A DNA stretch of 64,000 nt from Massospora cicadina. Lineage: Eukaryota; Entomophthoromycota; Entomophthoromycetes; Entomophthorales; Entomophthoraceae. The notes under the pieces are model-generated. The model saw only the letters and a program-made list of their open reading frames with translations. It had not been told where the DNA came from and did no database searches. Made by a program: the position numbers and the translations under genes. Shown here in pieces: positions 12,884 through 24,900 of the stretch. The stretch spans positions 121,954 through 185,953 of the forward strand of contig JAKSZP010015881.1 of assembly GCA_022478985.1 (NCBI GenBank). The letters run 5' to 3'. How positions within the stretch are numbered: the first letter of the stretch is position 1; every line of letters begins with the position of its first letter.

Positions 12884-13563
12884 TGTAACGCACAGGTTCT
12901 TGCCAATATGTGACAAATGAGTTGGGCAGCACCAGCCATGTCACTGACCATATGACTGAAAGTCCTGCAGAGAACCACCCTCTTGCCCGTGCGCCATTCC
13001 CCAAATTTCCAATGCATTTGCAGACTAGAGTCCCGACAATGCTGCAAGCGAGCAGTAAGGCCTGTCCCCACAATAGCACCACAAATGAGGCCAAATCCTG
13101 GCCTAGCTCACTTGTGGAGCTCATGGTTTGGGTTATTCTTGAACAAATGTCTTATATAAAAAATTTCCTTTCATAACAAGCGAACTTAAAATTATATTGT
13201 GTTTTTTCCAATTGAGAAAGCAAAACTGTATTTGCAGTTGCTATTTTTCTCGTTTTTAAAGCATTTCTTGCGATTTTAATATACTAAACTCTAAATTAAG
13301 CTCTTAAGAGATAAACACACTTTTGCACGTGCATGTCTCAAGTCCCACATAATGAAAATTTGGAGGATTTGAGATACTGGGCGTTTGATACACTGAATCA
13401 ATCCTTATTCATGGATCCCCAAATTCTTACTTACGACTTTTGTTACAAGTGGTCTTTGTGATTGGTCCGACTTTTGAGAGATCTGACTTCTAAATTTGTG
13501 CATGAATTCAAACCAATATTTATGAGGTCGATGTGTGGATCTGGCTGGCCCCAATACATCACA
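12884..13563 (-). repeat. G5 5' LTR (complete, about 680 bp)
   Basis: An uninterrupted copy of the G5 LTR, from TGTAACGCAC (12884) to ATACATCACA (13563). Its partner is 2783-3177 plus 8373-8676. Differences between the two are scattered substitutions and small indels, so G5 is not a very recent insertion. I could not recognise a tRNA-type primer-binding site beside it. Confidence 0.88.
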
Positions 13564-14622
13564 ATTTAATAAGACGTTGAGTAAAGCTGAACATAACTAC
13601 AGCGTTACCTTGAGGGAGTGCCTAGCTGTCTTGCTAGCCATCACACATTTTCAGCCTTATCTCTATGGTACTCACTTTACTATTGTTAAATACCACTCCT
13701 CACTCCGGTGGCTCTAGCAAATGAAGTATCCAGATGGCCGCCTAGCCAGGTGGGCTTTAAGACTACAGAGCTATGATTTCATTATTGTTCATTGTGCAGG
13801 CACGATTCACCAAAATGCTGAGGCCTCTCCAGGATGGCAGCGTTAGCAGCTTTGACCCCCAAATAGGACCAACTGTATGATTTAATAGGCCAACCTGAGC
13901 AGTGGGAGTTGTAAACTCCCAAGGTCCAAGCTAAACTCTGAAGGATGACTCAAGACACTCAAATTAAAGATGGGCTGTTTTACAAGAAGGTCAATAAGAA
14001 GTGGCTCCCTTATGTATACCCCTCCTCCCAAACTAATGTTATTCTAGAGGGCCATTCTACTGTGGGACATGGGGCTGTTAAGAAGCTCACGAATGGCTGA
14101 AGTCACAATGTTACTGGGACCAAATGGTAGAAACCATCCAAGAGGACTTGGAGGCGTGTATGACTTGCTAATTGCAAGACCAAGCCAATCCTCAATTCCA
14201 ACACTCAGTTGTCGCCCCATCTGAGCCCTTCAATGTAGTTAGTATTGATGTGGTGGGCCTTCTACTCACTTGTTGCATGGTCATAAGTATATTATCCTAG
14301 CTATAAACTACTTAACCAAGTGGGTTGAAGCGATTTTGGTCCCAGCTGCCACTGCCAAAGCCACAGCTCTCTTCCTTATTCAATCCATTTTCATCAAGCA
14401 TGGGTGCCCCCAAACCTTACTTTCATACAACAGATATTTTCCACTTCACATTAGTACAAGAACTTACCTCACTATTCGGCACTACCAGAGTTTCGCTGCC
14501 CCTTACCACCCATCTACTAATGGGGCAGTAGAGCGCGCTAATGGAACTCTTATTTCCATTTTATGAAAGTTGGCTGCCTCAGATCCTGCCCATCAGAACC
14601 ACTACCTTCCTAGCGCTTTGCT
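13564..14622 (+). pseudogene. pol: G0 pol, second piece: RNase H end and integrase
   Basis: Continues G0 after G5 with NKTLSKAEHNYSVTLRECLAV (RNase H, 13566-13630) and LYGTHFTIV. The integrase zinc domain follows: GHSTVGHGAVKKL near 14050 and a damaged Cys pair (ACMTC, then a stop) near 14160. The catalytic core has VSIDVVG near 14240, INYLTKWVEA near 14310 and YHPSTNGAVERANGT near 14510, the last holding the third catalytic acid (Glu). Stops and shifts are frequent. The piece ends at TTGCT (14618-14622), the duplicated target of G1, and the integrase C-terminus resumes at 36395. Confidence 0.82.
14618..14622. repeat. 5-bp TSD of G1 (TTGCT), left copy
   Basis: TTGCT directly precedes the G1 5' LTR. 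The identical TTGCT at 36390-36394 directly follows the 3' LTR. A perfect 5-bp duplication 21.8 kb apart proves that 14623-36389 is one insertion with later nested elements. Confidence 0.92.
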
Positions 14623-17026
14623 TGTCAGACATTTGCCCTTTCAGCTGCCAATGAAGAATGTTTTGGGCCAAAAGCAGCTAACAAGGGGAGTCGTCGGCCA
14701 TGTGCATATTTCTGATACTAACTCTAGTTATTTAAATGATACCACTAATGATATCAGCCAAAAGACTCTGGATGATTCTCTGTGGAACCCCAAGAATTGG
14801 GGTAATACGTTTATAAATAGCACACGGGCAAACAACTCAAAAACGTGTAGTTGGATTCCTCTTACTTCTGGACATTCATCCAACGGTTCCTCCCCTGCCA
14901 CCTCTGGTTTGGCTAAAACACCTACGTGGGGCCACCCCCTTTATAGGCGTTGTGGAGGTCCCCAAGGTGAAAGTATTTTACTCAGCGGTGATTAGGTGAA
15001 ATACATTTAAACATTAACAAATGGGTACATCATGCCCAAAACCCCATTTCTTCTTATATTCGCCCAAATGTTCCCAAAAAATTCATGATATCTGATAAGC
15101 TACTGTACCATATTTCCTAATATGGAATGCAGTTCAGAATATTACACATGCTATTATGAAACCCTTATATTCTTGATATTTACCACAGTTTAAATAAAGA
15201 ATGTTGGTATCGAGTTAAACACTTTTTTTGCTCTAACCTGCGCCCTGTAAGTCCTGGGGGACCAGCCCCTACAACTGGATAGGGAGCAGCATCCTTTTAG
15301 GACAAAAAGGGGCCCAAAGGCCCAAGTGGACCCCCTGTCGCAGTTGAGTGACCTGGCGCATGTGGTTGATGAGCGCTGGGTGACTGCCCTTCCTCCTAAA
15401 GATAATCAGATCTCTCCCTCCCCCCTCCTCAACCCTGGTAAGATTAATAGAGGGGACCTGCCAGGAGATTATGCAGGCCAGGGCCCATGTGCGGGCCCCT
15501 GGGACCCCTCACTCACCAGGGAAACATACCAAAATTTTGAGGAAATGGCCAGTGCTAGTATTGGAGCCCAGTCTGCAAATTCTGGGCTAACAGAGCTGGT
15601 CTGGACTGTCCAGGTCCAAAAATCAGATTGGAACTTGATTTGGGTCTTGAACCAGGTTTCAAGTGACTCAGACCAGTTGCCCCTACCCCTGGAACAGATC
15701 CAGGAAGTTTGAATAGCATAAACAATCAGATCGAGAGTTCAGACCAGGTTGCAGATGACCAAACACCAAGGCCACAGCCCCCTGGGACAAATCTGAGAAA
15801 TCTGAACTGTGTTTACAGCCCAACTCAAATGTTCAAGGCCCAGATTGGTACCATTGACCTGGTCTGGCCCAGAAAATTTGGGAAAATCTGCAAAAGTTTT
15901 TTTGATTTTGCCAAGATTTTGGGCATCCCTCCACCCCCCACCCATCAGCCAACCAAAATCCCATCGCTGATCCCCAATCACCCAATCCCTCAACATCCCC
16001 ACTATGAAATTCTCCCAATACTTAAGGCAACTGCCCTTCTGAGGGGCAGTTGTCAGTTCATTCTCTATTCTTCCCGCGCTTTGCATTAAAAATAAAGCCC
16101 AAATACCCCAAACACCTTGCCGTGGACTCCACCCATTTACTTTTTTTACAGAATTCCGCCAATCAATCTGGTGAAGCATGCTGCTGCCCAAATAATCATC
16201 CCAATGATCGCCAAATGGGTCATCCGGTCACTCACCCTGCCATGCAGCGGTAGATTGTATCCAATGCAAACTGCCTCGCTCTTGATGATGGAGTTGATTC
16301 TCTATCCATTTTAGCATATCCATCTGATGCAAACCCATCCAATTGCTTTGCCGCTGGGATTTCCAAGACTGCTCCCCTATTGGAGCAGCCTCTGGGCTCC
16401 CCCTCCCCAATGGCCGCGAGTTTGGCCCCCACACCTGGCTCATCTGCCACTAATTCCACCCACCTGAGGGCTCCGGAGCACCCCACCCAAGGGGGGCTCA
16501 GCCCTAATGCTTGTCACGGGCCCATTTTCCCCACTAACAGCACCCCTGCCCATGCGGTGGACCCTGTGCCTCCCCTCCCTGGCGCACAGACTCACCTACT
16601 CAAACCCAAAGTCCAGCAACTGCAAACCCTGGAGGAGTTGTCATCCTCCCCACCTCTCCCACCCTTGGGGGTTGCCCCCTCAAGACTCGCGGTTGCCCCC
16701 ATTGCAACCATCTGGTTTGCCTTGGGGCCTTTGGTATGTTAATTAACATTTACTTTCCTCATGTCCCCAATAGATCTCCCCTTCTTCTAGTCACATGGAC
16801 TGCTGTGCCCTTGGCATTCTGGGCTCTCCACTGGGTGCTCATACACCCTGACTAAGCCCAGTCTAATTCTTATCATCCGCTTCCATGACACGCCCCCAAA
16901 TAAAAACTTAAAAACTGCTCAATTTTAACTTCTATTAAAAGAGTAATATTTTAAGTTTTTTAATATTTTTGTGGATATCATGCCGTGTTCAGCACCTGTG
17001 AGTCAGAACCCTTGCCAGATCTCACA
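14623..17026 (+). repeat. G1 5' LTR (split by solo LTR S1)
   Basis: Outer part 14623-15245 and inner part 16896-17026, about 754 bp together. It starts TGTCAGACATTTGCCC and ends GATCTCACA. The same sequence occurs at 30342-30468 and 35761-36389. Landmarks shared with the 3' LTR include CTCTAACCTGCGCCC and CACCTGTGAGTCAGAACCC. Confidence 0.9.
15246..16890 (+). mobile_element. S1 solo LTR (1645 bp) related to the G4 LTR
   Basis: An insertion absent from the other G1 LTR. It starts TGTAAGTCCTGGGG, ends TTCCATGACA, and is flanked by CGCCC on both sides (15241-15245 and 16891-16895). Its first 14 bases equal the start of the G4 LTR on that element's strand. Its last 100 bases share GGCATTCTGG, GGGTGCTC and CAGTCTAATTCTTA with the G4 LTR end. 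A peptide reading DLAHVVDERWVTALPP (about 15345-15395) matches one encoded in the G4 LTR. No second LTR or internal region is present, so it is a recombined solo LTR. Confidence 0.87.
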
Positions 17027-17030
17027 AAAT

Positions 17031-17048
17031 TGGTGCTCACTACAGGGG
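17031..17048 (+). promoter_or_regulatory. G1 primer-binding site
   Basis: TGGTGCTCACTACAGGGG lies four bases after the 5' LTR and starts with TGG, as expected for pairing with a tRNA 3' CCA end. Nearly the same sequence follows the 5' LTRs of G2 and G3, so these elements probably use the same tRNA primer. I do not name the tRNA. Confidence 0.75.
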
Positions 17049-17049
17049 A

Positions 17050-19330
17050 CACCCTGTATAACTCAAGTATATTAATCAACAAAATGGAGGGCGTACTAGC
17101 TGGAAGTGCTACTAGCTGGGTAAAAATTGGCGATGGGGCAGAGGATGATTGTATGGATAGCTCCCCACCATTGTCATTTACAGGAGAACCGTTTTAACAA
17201 ATTTTGATACCAGAATCTCACTGACTTACCTGGCCTGCCACTGAGGAAGTGAGAGACCTAAAGAAGGGTATACTAAACCCTGGTGATGTTGCTTCACGTG
17301 AAAGAGGTTACTCTGTAGAAGATCGACTTATGTACCTCTATGAAACTTGAAACCTTCCTGATGCTTATAGCCAGCTTACCAATCTAATTACCTTTGTCCG
17401 CAAGATTTCCCATCCTGCTTTGTTTCATATGATATATCTATTAACTGTCCAACATGAAGATCTACATCAACACCTAGCAAACCAAGATGCATTAAGATTA
17501 TCTTAATAGAATTTGTATCAATTGACCTCTGAATATATTGGAACAGCTAAATCTGGTATAGAGGCAAATCGCAAATTCATTATTCAGTTACATGAGCGGC
17601 TCACCACCATGGAAACTGGGATGGTAAAGTTTGTAGAAGAGGCCTTGAAAATTTTCCATGATGAGTTACACGCATCCACAGCTAGCACCGACTCTATGCT
17701 TAAGGAGTTTGCTAAAGAACTTGAAAAGCATGATGAGCAAACTCGCCACGACCTTTTGAGACATGCGTCCACCTCTCAACCTGGGGAGGAACAATGTATG
17801 GCTATAGGGGAATGGCAATTAGCTCAAGCCCTGTCACGAGTAGAGGAGCTTGAGCGCCGTCTATTGCATAAATCTTTTAAGAACGCTTAGAATTTAGTAG
17901 CTAAGGTTGCTCAATTGGAAAAAGAGTTATCCCTTAAAGCTTCTCTTTAAAATACTAAATATTTATCTCAACTGACTAGCAAATGGGAGAAAGAAGCTCA
18001 AGGGGTTAAGCCTCACTTGAAGGATTCACTCTGTTAAAAGATGTGCATGGTCAGTTGACACAAGTTGAGCGTAGCTATGGGCAGCTTAAAGGGGATGTAC
18101 AGTTACAAAGCCACATCCACGTGACGATGAACGGTGTAAGCAGATGAAAGAGGAGCTAAAAGCTCATGTGGGGGTGGTAGTAGTTGATCACCAAAATCTG
18201 AGCTCCCTTGTGTCACAACTCTGTTTTTTAAGTTAAGGCGTTGGAAAGTCAGGTTACATAACTAAAAACTAAAAAATGGGGGTGGAAGCTCGATTGGCTA
18301 TATGTGAATTCACTTCTCAGAAATCCCAAAAGTCCATCACTGCCATGAAAACCCAGCTTGAAGCTATTCAAGACCAGCTCAATTGCCTCTCTCGCTCTTT
18401 TGATCGGTTGGACCTAATCTCAGGAACTGATGCCCCTGCAGTTTATACCCTCTCTGGTGGTGACCAGGGTGCATTCAAACCTACTTTTAAGGACAAGTTC
18501 ATCCCTGGCGAGGGCAGCATCGCTTCATTTTTATATGTTTATGAAGCTGCTATGGAAGGAGTGACAGATCGCCAGAAGGTCAAACACATCATCTCTTGTT
18601 TGAGCTGCATGACCCAAGAGGTGATGGTTCCACATATGGATGCTCTTAGCACCTGGACCGAGGTTAAGTAGGCCCTCATTAATGAGTTTGTCTCAAAACA
18701 AAGCTTAAGCACGAAGAAGTAAGCAATCATGCGCATTAGTATGAGAAGAGGAGAGTCAGTGGTTTCCTTTGCAGACTGGTTCTATATTGAAGCACAGACT
18801 TTGCTAACCTCTAAAATGCTGCCTTGGACGACGCTGTTGCTGCTATTTTAACTGAGTTGGCATCTCACCTCTCTTTAGCGATTTATATCACTTCTGTTAA
18901 ACGCTATTTCCGCAACGTCAATGATATAAAAGAGGCTCTACTAGATGCTGCTGACTTCCCTAAGCTTGAAGTACCTTGAGGAGTAGTATCCTGACCTCGT
19001 GTTGTGGCCATAGTGGATCAAAAGCCCAAGCCTCGGGTCTTAGCCATTGAAGACAAAAAAGAGACCCTTCAAATTATGGCCCTGAGGAGCCCAAACCAAT
19101 ATCCAAGCGGCCTGAAAACCCTCGGTGTTCATATTGCAACAAGTTGAACACCAAGCGGCTGTGTGCTGTAAAAGAAAGCTGACACTGAGGAGCAGGAGCA
19201 GGGAAAAGAGATGTCAGCATAGGGATATACACCCCTATTGCTAAAAAATCTCATGTGCCTGCCTTTTTTTCTCAAATTATGCCGATACCCCTTATTGAAA
19301 ATACCCCTGGGGATGAATCTGAGGGTGTTA
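17050..19330 (+). pseudogene. gag: G1 gag: coiled-coil N-terminal part, capsid region, damaged zinc knuckle
   Basis: Fragmented gag. The 17513-17890 frame is strongly helical (TMETGMVKFVEEALKIFHDE, SRVEELERRL), predicting coiled coil. The 18276-18671 frame runs from another helical stretch into a capsid-like region (IASFLYVYEAAMEGVTD) that aligns with G0 gag. Near 19120-19160 a knuckle remnant reads CSYCNKLNTKRLC, with no His at the right place. Long coiled-coil gag heads are also seen in G2, so this looks like a lineage feature. At least five stops or shifts break the frame. Confidence 0.75.
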
Positions 19331-19370
19331 CGAAGATTTAGGTTAATATTTATTAGGAGTACCTTCTGAA

Positions 19371-19977
19371 GTGGAAGTCCCTGATCAATTAAACGCTGGA
19401 GGATTGGATGCAGCCACCATACCTGAGAATAAATACCTTAGCCAAGTTTTATGGAGTCCTGTGGCTATAAATACTTCCAGCGATGTGAATCAACTCCTGT
19501 ATTATTTAATTTGCCCACTCCAGCGAGTTCATACTATAAAGTCTATCTTAGAAAGCTACCCTGATACAGCTCGCAAACTAAACTCTACCTTCCATCTAAA
19601 AGAGGTTTTAGCTATGGCTCCTAACTTTAAGGTACCCTCAATACAGTGGAAGTGGTTATTCAAAAAGTCAGGGTGTTGGCTATCTTGGACACTGACTCCC
19701 ACATTAAACGTAATCTCTTCAAAGCTGATGAAAAAGATTAAGTTGGCGCCTGACTTGGAGTACAACCAAGAGTTTAGAAAAGCAGGCCTGAACAACACCA
19801 GGTCATTGAGGCTTACTCTTCCCTTCCCATTTGCATTGGGAAACTTATTTTATCAGCCCCTGCAGTGGCGTTATATAACAACACCTATGATATGCTCATA
19901 GGCACGCAGTTTATGATTGAATATGATGGAATCATCAATATGAAGCAAGATTCCCTTTCATTACTCAATTTATGAGG
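19371..19977 (+). pseudogene. pol: G1 protease and linker, left of the B1/A2 insertions
   Basis: Near 19880-19960 the frame reads TYDMLIGTQFMIEYDGIINM, typical of the end of a retropepsin domain. The active-site triad is not clearly readable upstream (VLAILDTDSH near 19675 may be a mutated Asp-Thr-Gly). Coding sequence breaks at the B1 target TTCCTTTAGTTTTAT and resumes in pol at 27213. Confidence 0.65.
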
Positions 19978-19992
19978 TTCCTTTAGTTTTAT

Positions 19993-21907
19993 ATATTTAT
20001 TTGAGGCAAGCCAACCAGGGGATGGACATTACCAAAACTAAAACTAACATAACTACTTAGCTCAAACAAAGCGCCCCAATGAGTGGATTGGATGAAACAA
20101 ATTGAAAACAACCAACCAGGTGGGCACCGGAAACCGCTTATCCCTCCATGGCGGAAGGGGAGGGGGTTGTGGGACTCGTCTTTGGCAGCCTCTTTGGCAG
20201 CAGCTTCTTCCTCCCGTAGTAGAATGTGTGTCATGGCTGACAGTAATGGCGTTGGGGCATCTGCGCATGGAGTTCGATATCACTGATAATTGGAATTTCA
20301 TGGAAATTGCCAGCTAGATAAATGGCACTGAGATATTTGATTAAAGCTTTTTCAGCTTTGATGCAGGCATCTGGGAGTTTAAAAAATGTAGTAATGTTGG
20401 TTTGGGTTATTTTTGCTTTTGGATTCCAAGCTATTGTTGCCACGTTCTGGATAGCATCATTTGCATTTTTGTATAGCTGTTTCACCATGATTTTAGATTT
20501 GGAGTTAAGGTTGCGGGGACACAGGAGGTGGAATTCCTCCTGTGAGCATCGCTACTGATTTAGCGACAGCTTTATGCAGGGGATGACAATTTGGTGTTGC
20601 AGCTGCTTCAACTGCAAGCTGGTGATCACTGCAAAAAAATTCAGCGCTTGGCTGTGGGGTATAAAGTCAAGGGGGTATCTGGCGTCCCATTCTACATTAA
20701 TGAACTGCTCAATTTTCAGAGATGGTTCTTCAATGAACTTACCTGATTCGTCAATTTCAGCTAATAGTTCCCATGGGTTTTGGTTGAATTGGATTGGGGA
20801 ATCAGCGTATGGTTGAGGTTTGATTGATTCATTTGAGGAAGCATGGGATCAAACTGGGATCTAATCCAATGCTTGATTGGTGGAATTAATTATGGCATTA
20901 GGGGTGAGGAGGAGGCTGATTGGATGCAATTGCAGCTGCAGCAACAGGCTTTGAGGGTGGGGGGAGGTAGGATTTTGCCCCATACTGGAAATTGTACAGG
21001 TGGGCAGCAAATTAGAGGTCGGTGGATGAGTCATCTGATCCGCTGGAAGTGGTTGAGGAGGGGCACTTGCGTTTTGAGTGTTCTAACTTTAAACATGATG
21101 AACAGATTGTCCGCCCACCCTCGATGCAGGCCCAAAATGGATGGTCAGGCGCTGAGGGAATAACGGCTTGCAGTGGAATTATAACTGCAATTTTCTTAAA
21201 TTCAGGGCTGATTGTGACGTATGCCTGAGGCCTAGTGAGTCGTGTAGCCCCATTTGGAACCACAAATTATAAGATGGAGTTGGAGCCATAGGCTGCTAAA
21301 CTGTCCATCAGCTCCTGGTGGAGCACTTTAGGGGGAGTAGGTGGGCAAGAAAGCAAACTGAACCACCAAGGTGGTTTCCTCTGGGAGCCAAGTCTGAGTT
21401 GTGGGGAGAGGGGTGCCCTGGAATACCAGGGGCACAGTTGCTGCAGTGGCATCGTCAGCTTCACAGGTGAAGCCAAGGTCGAAATACCCCTTGTAGGGGT
21501 GGAAATCAATAAAACCGGCGGTTGTCATCACCGCCTGTGCCATTTTGATAATGGCTTAGTCATGGTATGGGAATAGTTTCCCATATTTGACCCTTAGGCC
21601 AAAGCACATGTTGCTCTGGGGGAGCACTAGGGGACAGCAAGGTACTGCTTGGGTATGAGCAAGGTGGGCGGCTAGGTCCTTGGGTTTAATAAAATCCCAT
21701 AGGTTTGGAATGACTGGGTGAACCAGTCCTAGCACGTTTTCCTGCTGGGCGGAAAATGGCGGAGGGAGTTTCGCCACTGCCCCATGCTGGAGCAGCTAGC
21801 GGAGAATCTAAGGAAATCAGAGTGAAACTAAAACAGGCAAATTCGATATGTTTTATAAATTTGTGTAATTTTTCTCAGAAAGTTATTCCAAGTGGAAAGA
21901 GAGTAAG
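19993..21907 (-). mobile_element. B1: short non-autonomous LINE-like element (1.9 kb)
   Basis: Flanked by TTCCTTTAGTTTTAT (19978-19992) and TTCCTTTAATTTTAT (21908-21922), a 15-bp TSD with one mismatch. Its 3' end (left) carries the sequence shared with the A LINEs: TTTGAGGCAAGCC, then ACCAGGGGATGGACATTACC. Its 5' end (right) ends in AAGTGGAAAGAGAGTAAG, a worn form of the shared 5' motif. It has no endonuclease or RT and codes one ORF1-like protein. It inserted into G1 between protease and RT. Confidence 0.9.
20230..21790 (-). pseudogene. B1 ORF1-like protein (CCHC knuckle plus family-B C-terminal region)
   Basis: Read right to left. The N-terminal part has KDLAAHLAHTQAVP (21690-21640) and LFPYHD. 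The core has GYFDLGFTCEADDATAATVP (about 21500-21440) and VLHQELMDSLAAYGSN (about 21325-21275). An intact CX2CX4HX4C knuckle (CSSCLKLEHSKRKC) is at 21063-21104, preceded by GGRTI. Next come an acidic DESGKFIEE motif near 20750 and a C-terminal region with NDAIQNVATIA and CIKAEKALIKYLSAI (20450-20340). The core resembles LINE A ORF1. The C-terminal region is found only in family B here. Broken by a few stops and shifts. Confidence 0.75.
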
Positions 21908-21943
21908 TTCCTTTAATTTTATCCAATAAATTTAAATTTAAAT

Positions 21944-24900
21944 TTATTGCAAGGAAGGCCGACCATGGGACAGACACTTCTGAATGTCAACCTGAAAGAG
22001 ACAAAACTTAGTAACAGGGAAGGCACCCCAGAGAAGCGATGCTATCTCTTGTTGCCAGCGGGGACGCCACTTATGGGGAGGGGGAGGGAACGTGTGAAGG
22101 GGCCGTAGCAACAAATGAACACGTGTGGAGGAAAGGGTCTGATTTGATGAACCAAACTGGGAACCAGGAGGAGACCAGCTGTCGGTGCCACAGTGGGAGG
22201 TATCCAAACATCCACGCCTGAAAGTGGTCCACCAAATGAGACCAGAATCTGTGGACAGCTTCTGGGAGGGTGGGGATGGATCCAGCGATGGCATCCAAGA
22301 CAATCGTGTGGATAGTCCACATGGCGATTGCAACCACCAGAGCACGGAGGGAGGGTGGAAGGGGGAGGCCATTGATAAAGCAAACATATATCTTGACAGA
22401 CTGAAGGGATGTTTTTGATCCTGGACCAGCAGACGTTAGACTTCGCGCCATATCACTTTAGAGGTGGGGCACTTCTCCAGGCGGTGGAACAGCGTTCCAT
22501 ACTGGCCACACACGACGCATGATGAGTGTAAAGCGTTAGAGCACTCAGCCATATGGTACACCTGCCTCAGGCAGCGCCACACATGTAAACGGATTTAGGG
22601 CTGCAACAGAGGATGTTGTGAGTATTTCCAAATAGTTTTTGGGTCTCAATGGAGTAAGGGATGTCCATCATGTCCAGGTAGTCCACCCTGGATAGAACAT
22701 GGGGCCGTGTGGGGATCACGCCATCTTGGATGGGTAGCCCCTGTACCTCTTGTGTGAACTGAGGAGAGGGGCGGCCTCTCTGGGATGTGTGTCCGCTAAT
22801 ACAAATTTCCCACTCAGCGCTCCACATGGAGAGGAGGATTCGTTTGTAGTGGGTTTTAGTCCCGTGAGGACCTGTGGCCGATGGGTGTGAAGCCAGGTAT
22901 TTCATCAGGGAGTTAGGGTTTGATGGACTGTTAAGGCTCAAGGCGCGGGAGAAGTTGGAGCAGGCCGCGTGGGACCAGTGTTGGGAGGGGAGCGTAGGGG
23001 CGGTGACGGCCGCAAACCAGGTGCCCAGGATCTTAGCAGCATGGGCTTTGAAGTCAAGAAGGCCCATGCCTCCATGATGATGAGGGACAAACATGACCTC
23101 TAGCCATACTGGTGGTGGGCGGCCTGACCAAAGCCATCCTTGCAGCAGGACATACAAGGATTTGAAAAGCTTGTGGAGAAGGGGATGGCGTGGTCTCCAA
23201 ACCAGACTTTGGAGAGGAGCATAGAGCTGGCTAAAACAATCCTGCCAGTAAGGGAAGTAGGGTGGGCTCTGAGGGAGGCGATGCGCTTCGTCACGTTGTC
23301 TAGAATACAACTCTCCATTACTGATGATGCGTACCCATCTGCCTCCACCCACACGCCCAGATGGCGGACTGGCCCTATGGTAGGGCGTGGCACGAAGGGG
23401 AGCACCAGTGGGGTGGTGTGGGGTGAGCTGGGAGGGTGAGCACGTGTGCGAGCAGATGGGCCAGGCCGGGCACTGGTCGCTGGGGCCCAGCAGGTTTGAT
23501 ACCAACCAAGGAGGATGATTTCGGTTTTGGAAGCGTTCAGTGCAGCATTACTTACCCGGGAATACTGTTGGATGAGAGCTTCAAGTGCACATGAATCTTT
23601 ATTATTAGAAACCCCAACCACACAGTCATCTGCAAACGCCATCATCTTTACTGGGGCTTGGCCTGGCACATGGACCCCAGTGAGTTGGGCATTCACATTT
23701 CGCAGTAGTGGGTCAAGGCTGAAGTTGTATAAATGTGGGCTGAGGGGGTCCCCTTGTCGCAAGCCCCTTTGAGGGTGGACTACTTCTGTTATGAAGCCAG
23801 GGCCACGTCCTGCCATTGTTGCAGATTTCGTGAGCAGCATCACCCAGTTGATAAAGCGAGGGGGTAAGCGTAATTGATGGAGGCAGGCCCTGAGGTATTC
23901 CAGTTTACTCTATCATAGGCCTTCTGTTGATCCAAGAATACAAGTGCCCCAGAGGCTGTGGACTGGCATGCGTTAGCCACAGTGTACATGTTGTCCCAAA
24001 TCAATCTTCTGGGTATGAAACCGAAATGTTCTGGGGAGATGGTGGCAGATGCTACAATCCCTAAACGGTTAGCCATGATTTTGGTTAAAATTTATGTATC
24101 CAAGTTAGTTAAAGAAATGGGATGCCAGCTGGCTAAGTCTAGCTTGTCCCCTTTCTTGAAGAGTGTGACGGTGAAGGCCTCTTGTCCTCCTGGTAGGAGG
24201 CGCGTTTCCAGAAGGCTCTGGTTAAGTGAGGCAAGCAGTAATGGGGATATATATTTGAAGTACTTTTTATAGAATTCATATGGAATGCCATTCAGGCCTG
24301 GGCATTTCCGGTTTGGTGCACCACGGATGGCTGTCCATAATTCATTCGGAGTAATCAAGTTCATTATTTCTGGATATCAGGAAACGGTGCAGATGTGGGT
24401 TTGGTCGAGAAATTCCGCCACTTCAGCCAGCTGAATTGGATTGGATTAATATACCTTGGAGTAATACTTTTGTGTTTCAATTGCCACTTCAGCTGGCGTA
24501 TCCACAATGGAATCATCTGATCTTTGCACCTGTGTGCAGGCCATGCTCTGGCGTGGTGCGAAATTTTTTAAAAAAATATGTGGTGTACTTGTCACCCACT
24601 GTGATGCATTTGCCCTGTACTGAACAAAAACCCAATATTTGTGTTACCTTTCAAGCGCGTTGAGGTGGGTGGCTGCCTCCGCCCACTTCTGGCCCCATGC
24701 AGGGCTGTATCCTGTGGCTGGGATGTTGGACTCCAGGTGCTAACTCTGCCAGAGCGCACAAGATGATGGCTGATGTGGCTCGCGAGCGTCAGGAGGAGAG
24801 GTGGCGAGAGTGGTGGATGGTATCCTCTTTGAAGGCTACCTATGTGGAGATGGGGTCTGCGCAAAATGGTGTAACAAACTCTTTTGCCAAAGTTGCTGAT

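Larger units (their letters stand above)
2783..13563 (-). mobile_element. G5 chromovirus (Ty3/Gypsy) inserted into G0 RNase H
   Basis: Minus-strand LTR retrotransposon. Its two LTRs (2783-3177 plus 8373-8676, and 12884-13563) are about 680 bp once LINE A1 is removed. On the plus strand they start TGTAACGCAC and end in CACA. The flanks are ATTTT on the left and ATTTA on the right, an imperfect duplication, and G0's RNase H reads through once G5 is removed. The internal region (8677-12883, about 4.2 kb) codes gag, protease, RT, RNase H, integrase and a chromodomain in that order. Chromodomains of this group are thought to steer integration to modified histones. Confidence 0.88.

Noticed and set aside
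14570..14995. 141-codon plus-strand frame across the G0/G1 border
   Set aside because: It joins the end of G0 integrase to the G1 LTR by chance. The TTGCT duplication shows these are two elements, not a fused gene.
15326..16742. Several open frames of 60-130 codons in both strands
   Set aside because: They all fall inside solo LTR S1, which is GC-rich and therefore poor in stops. Only the short HVVDER peptide has support.
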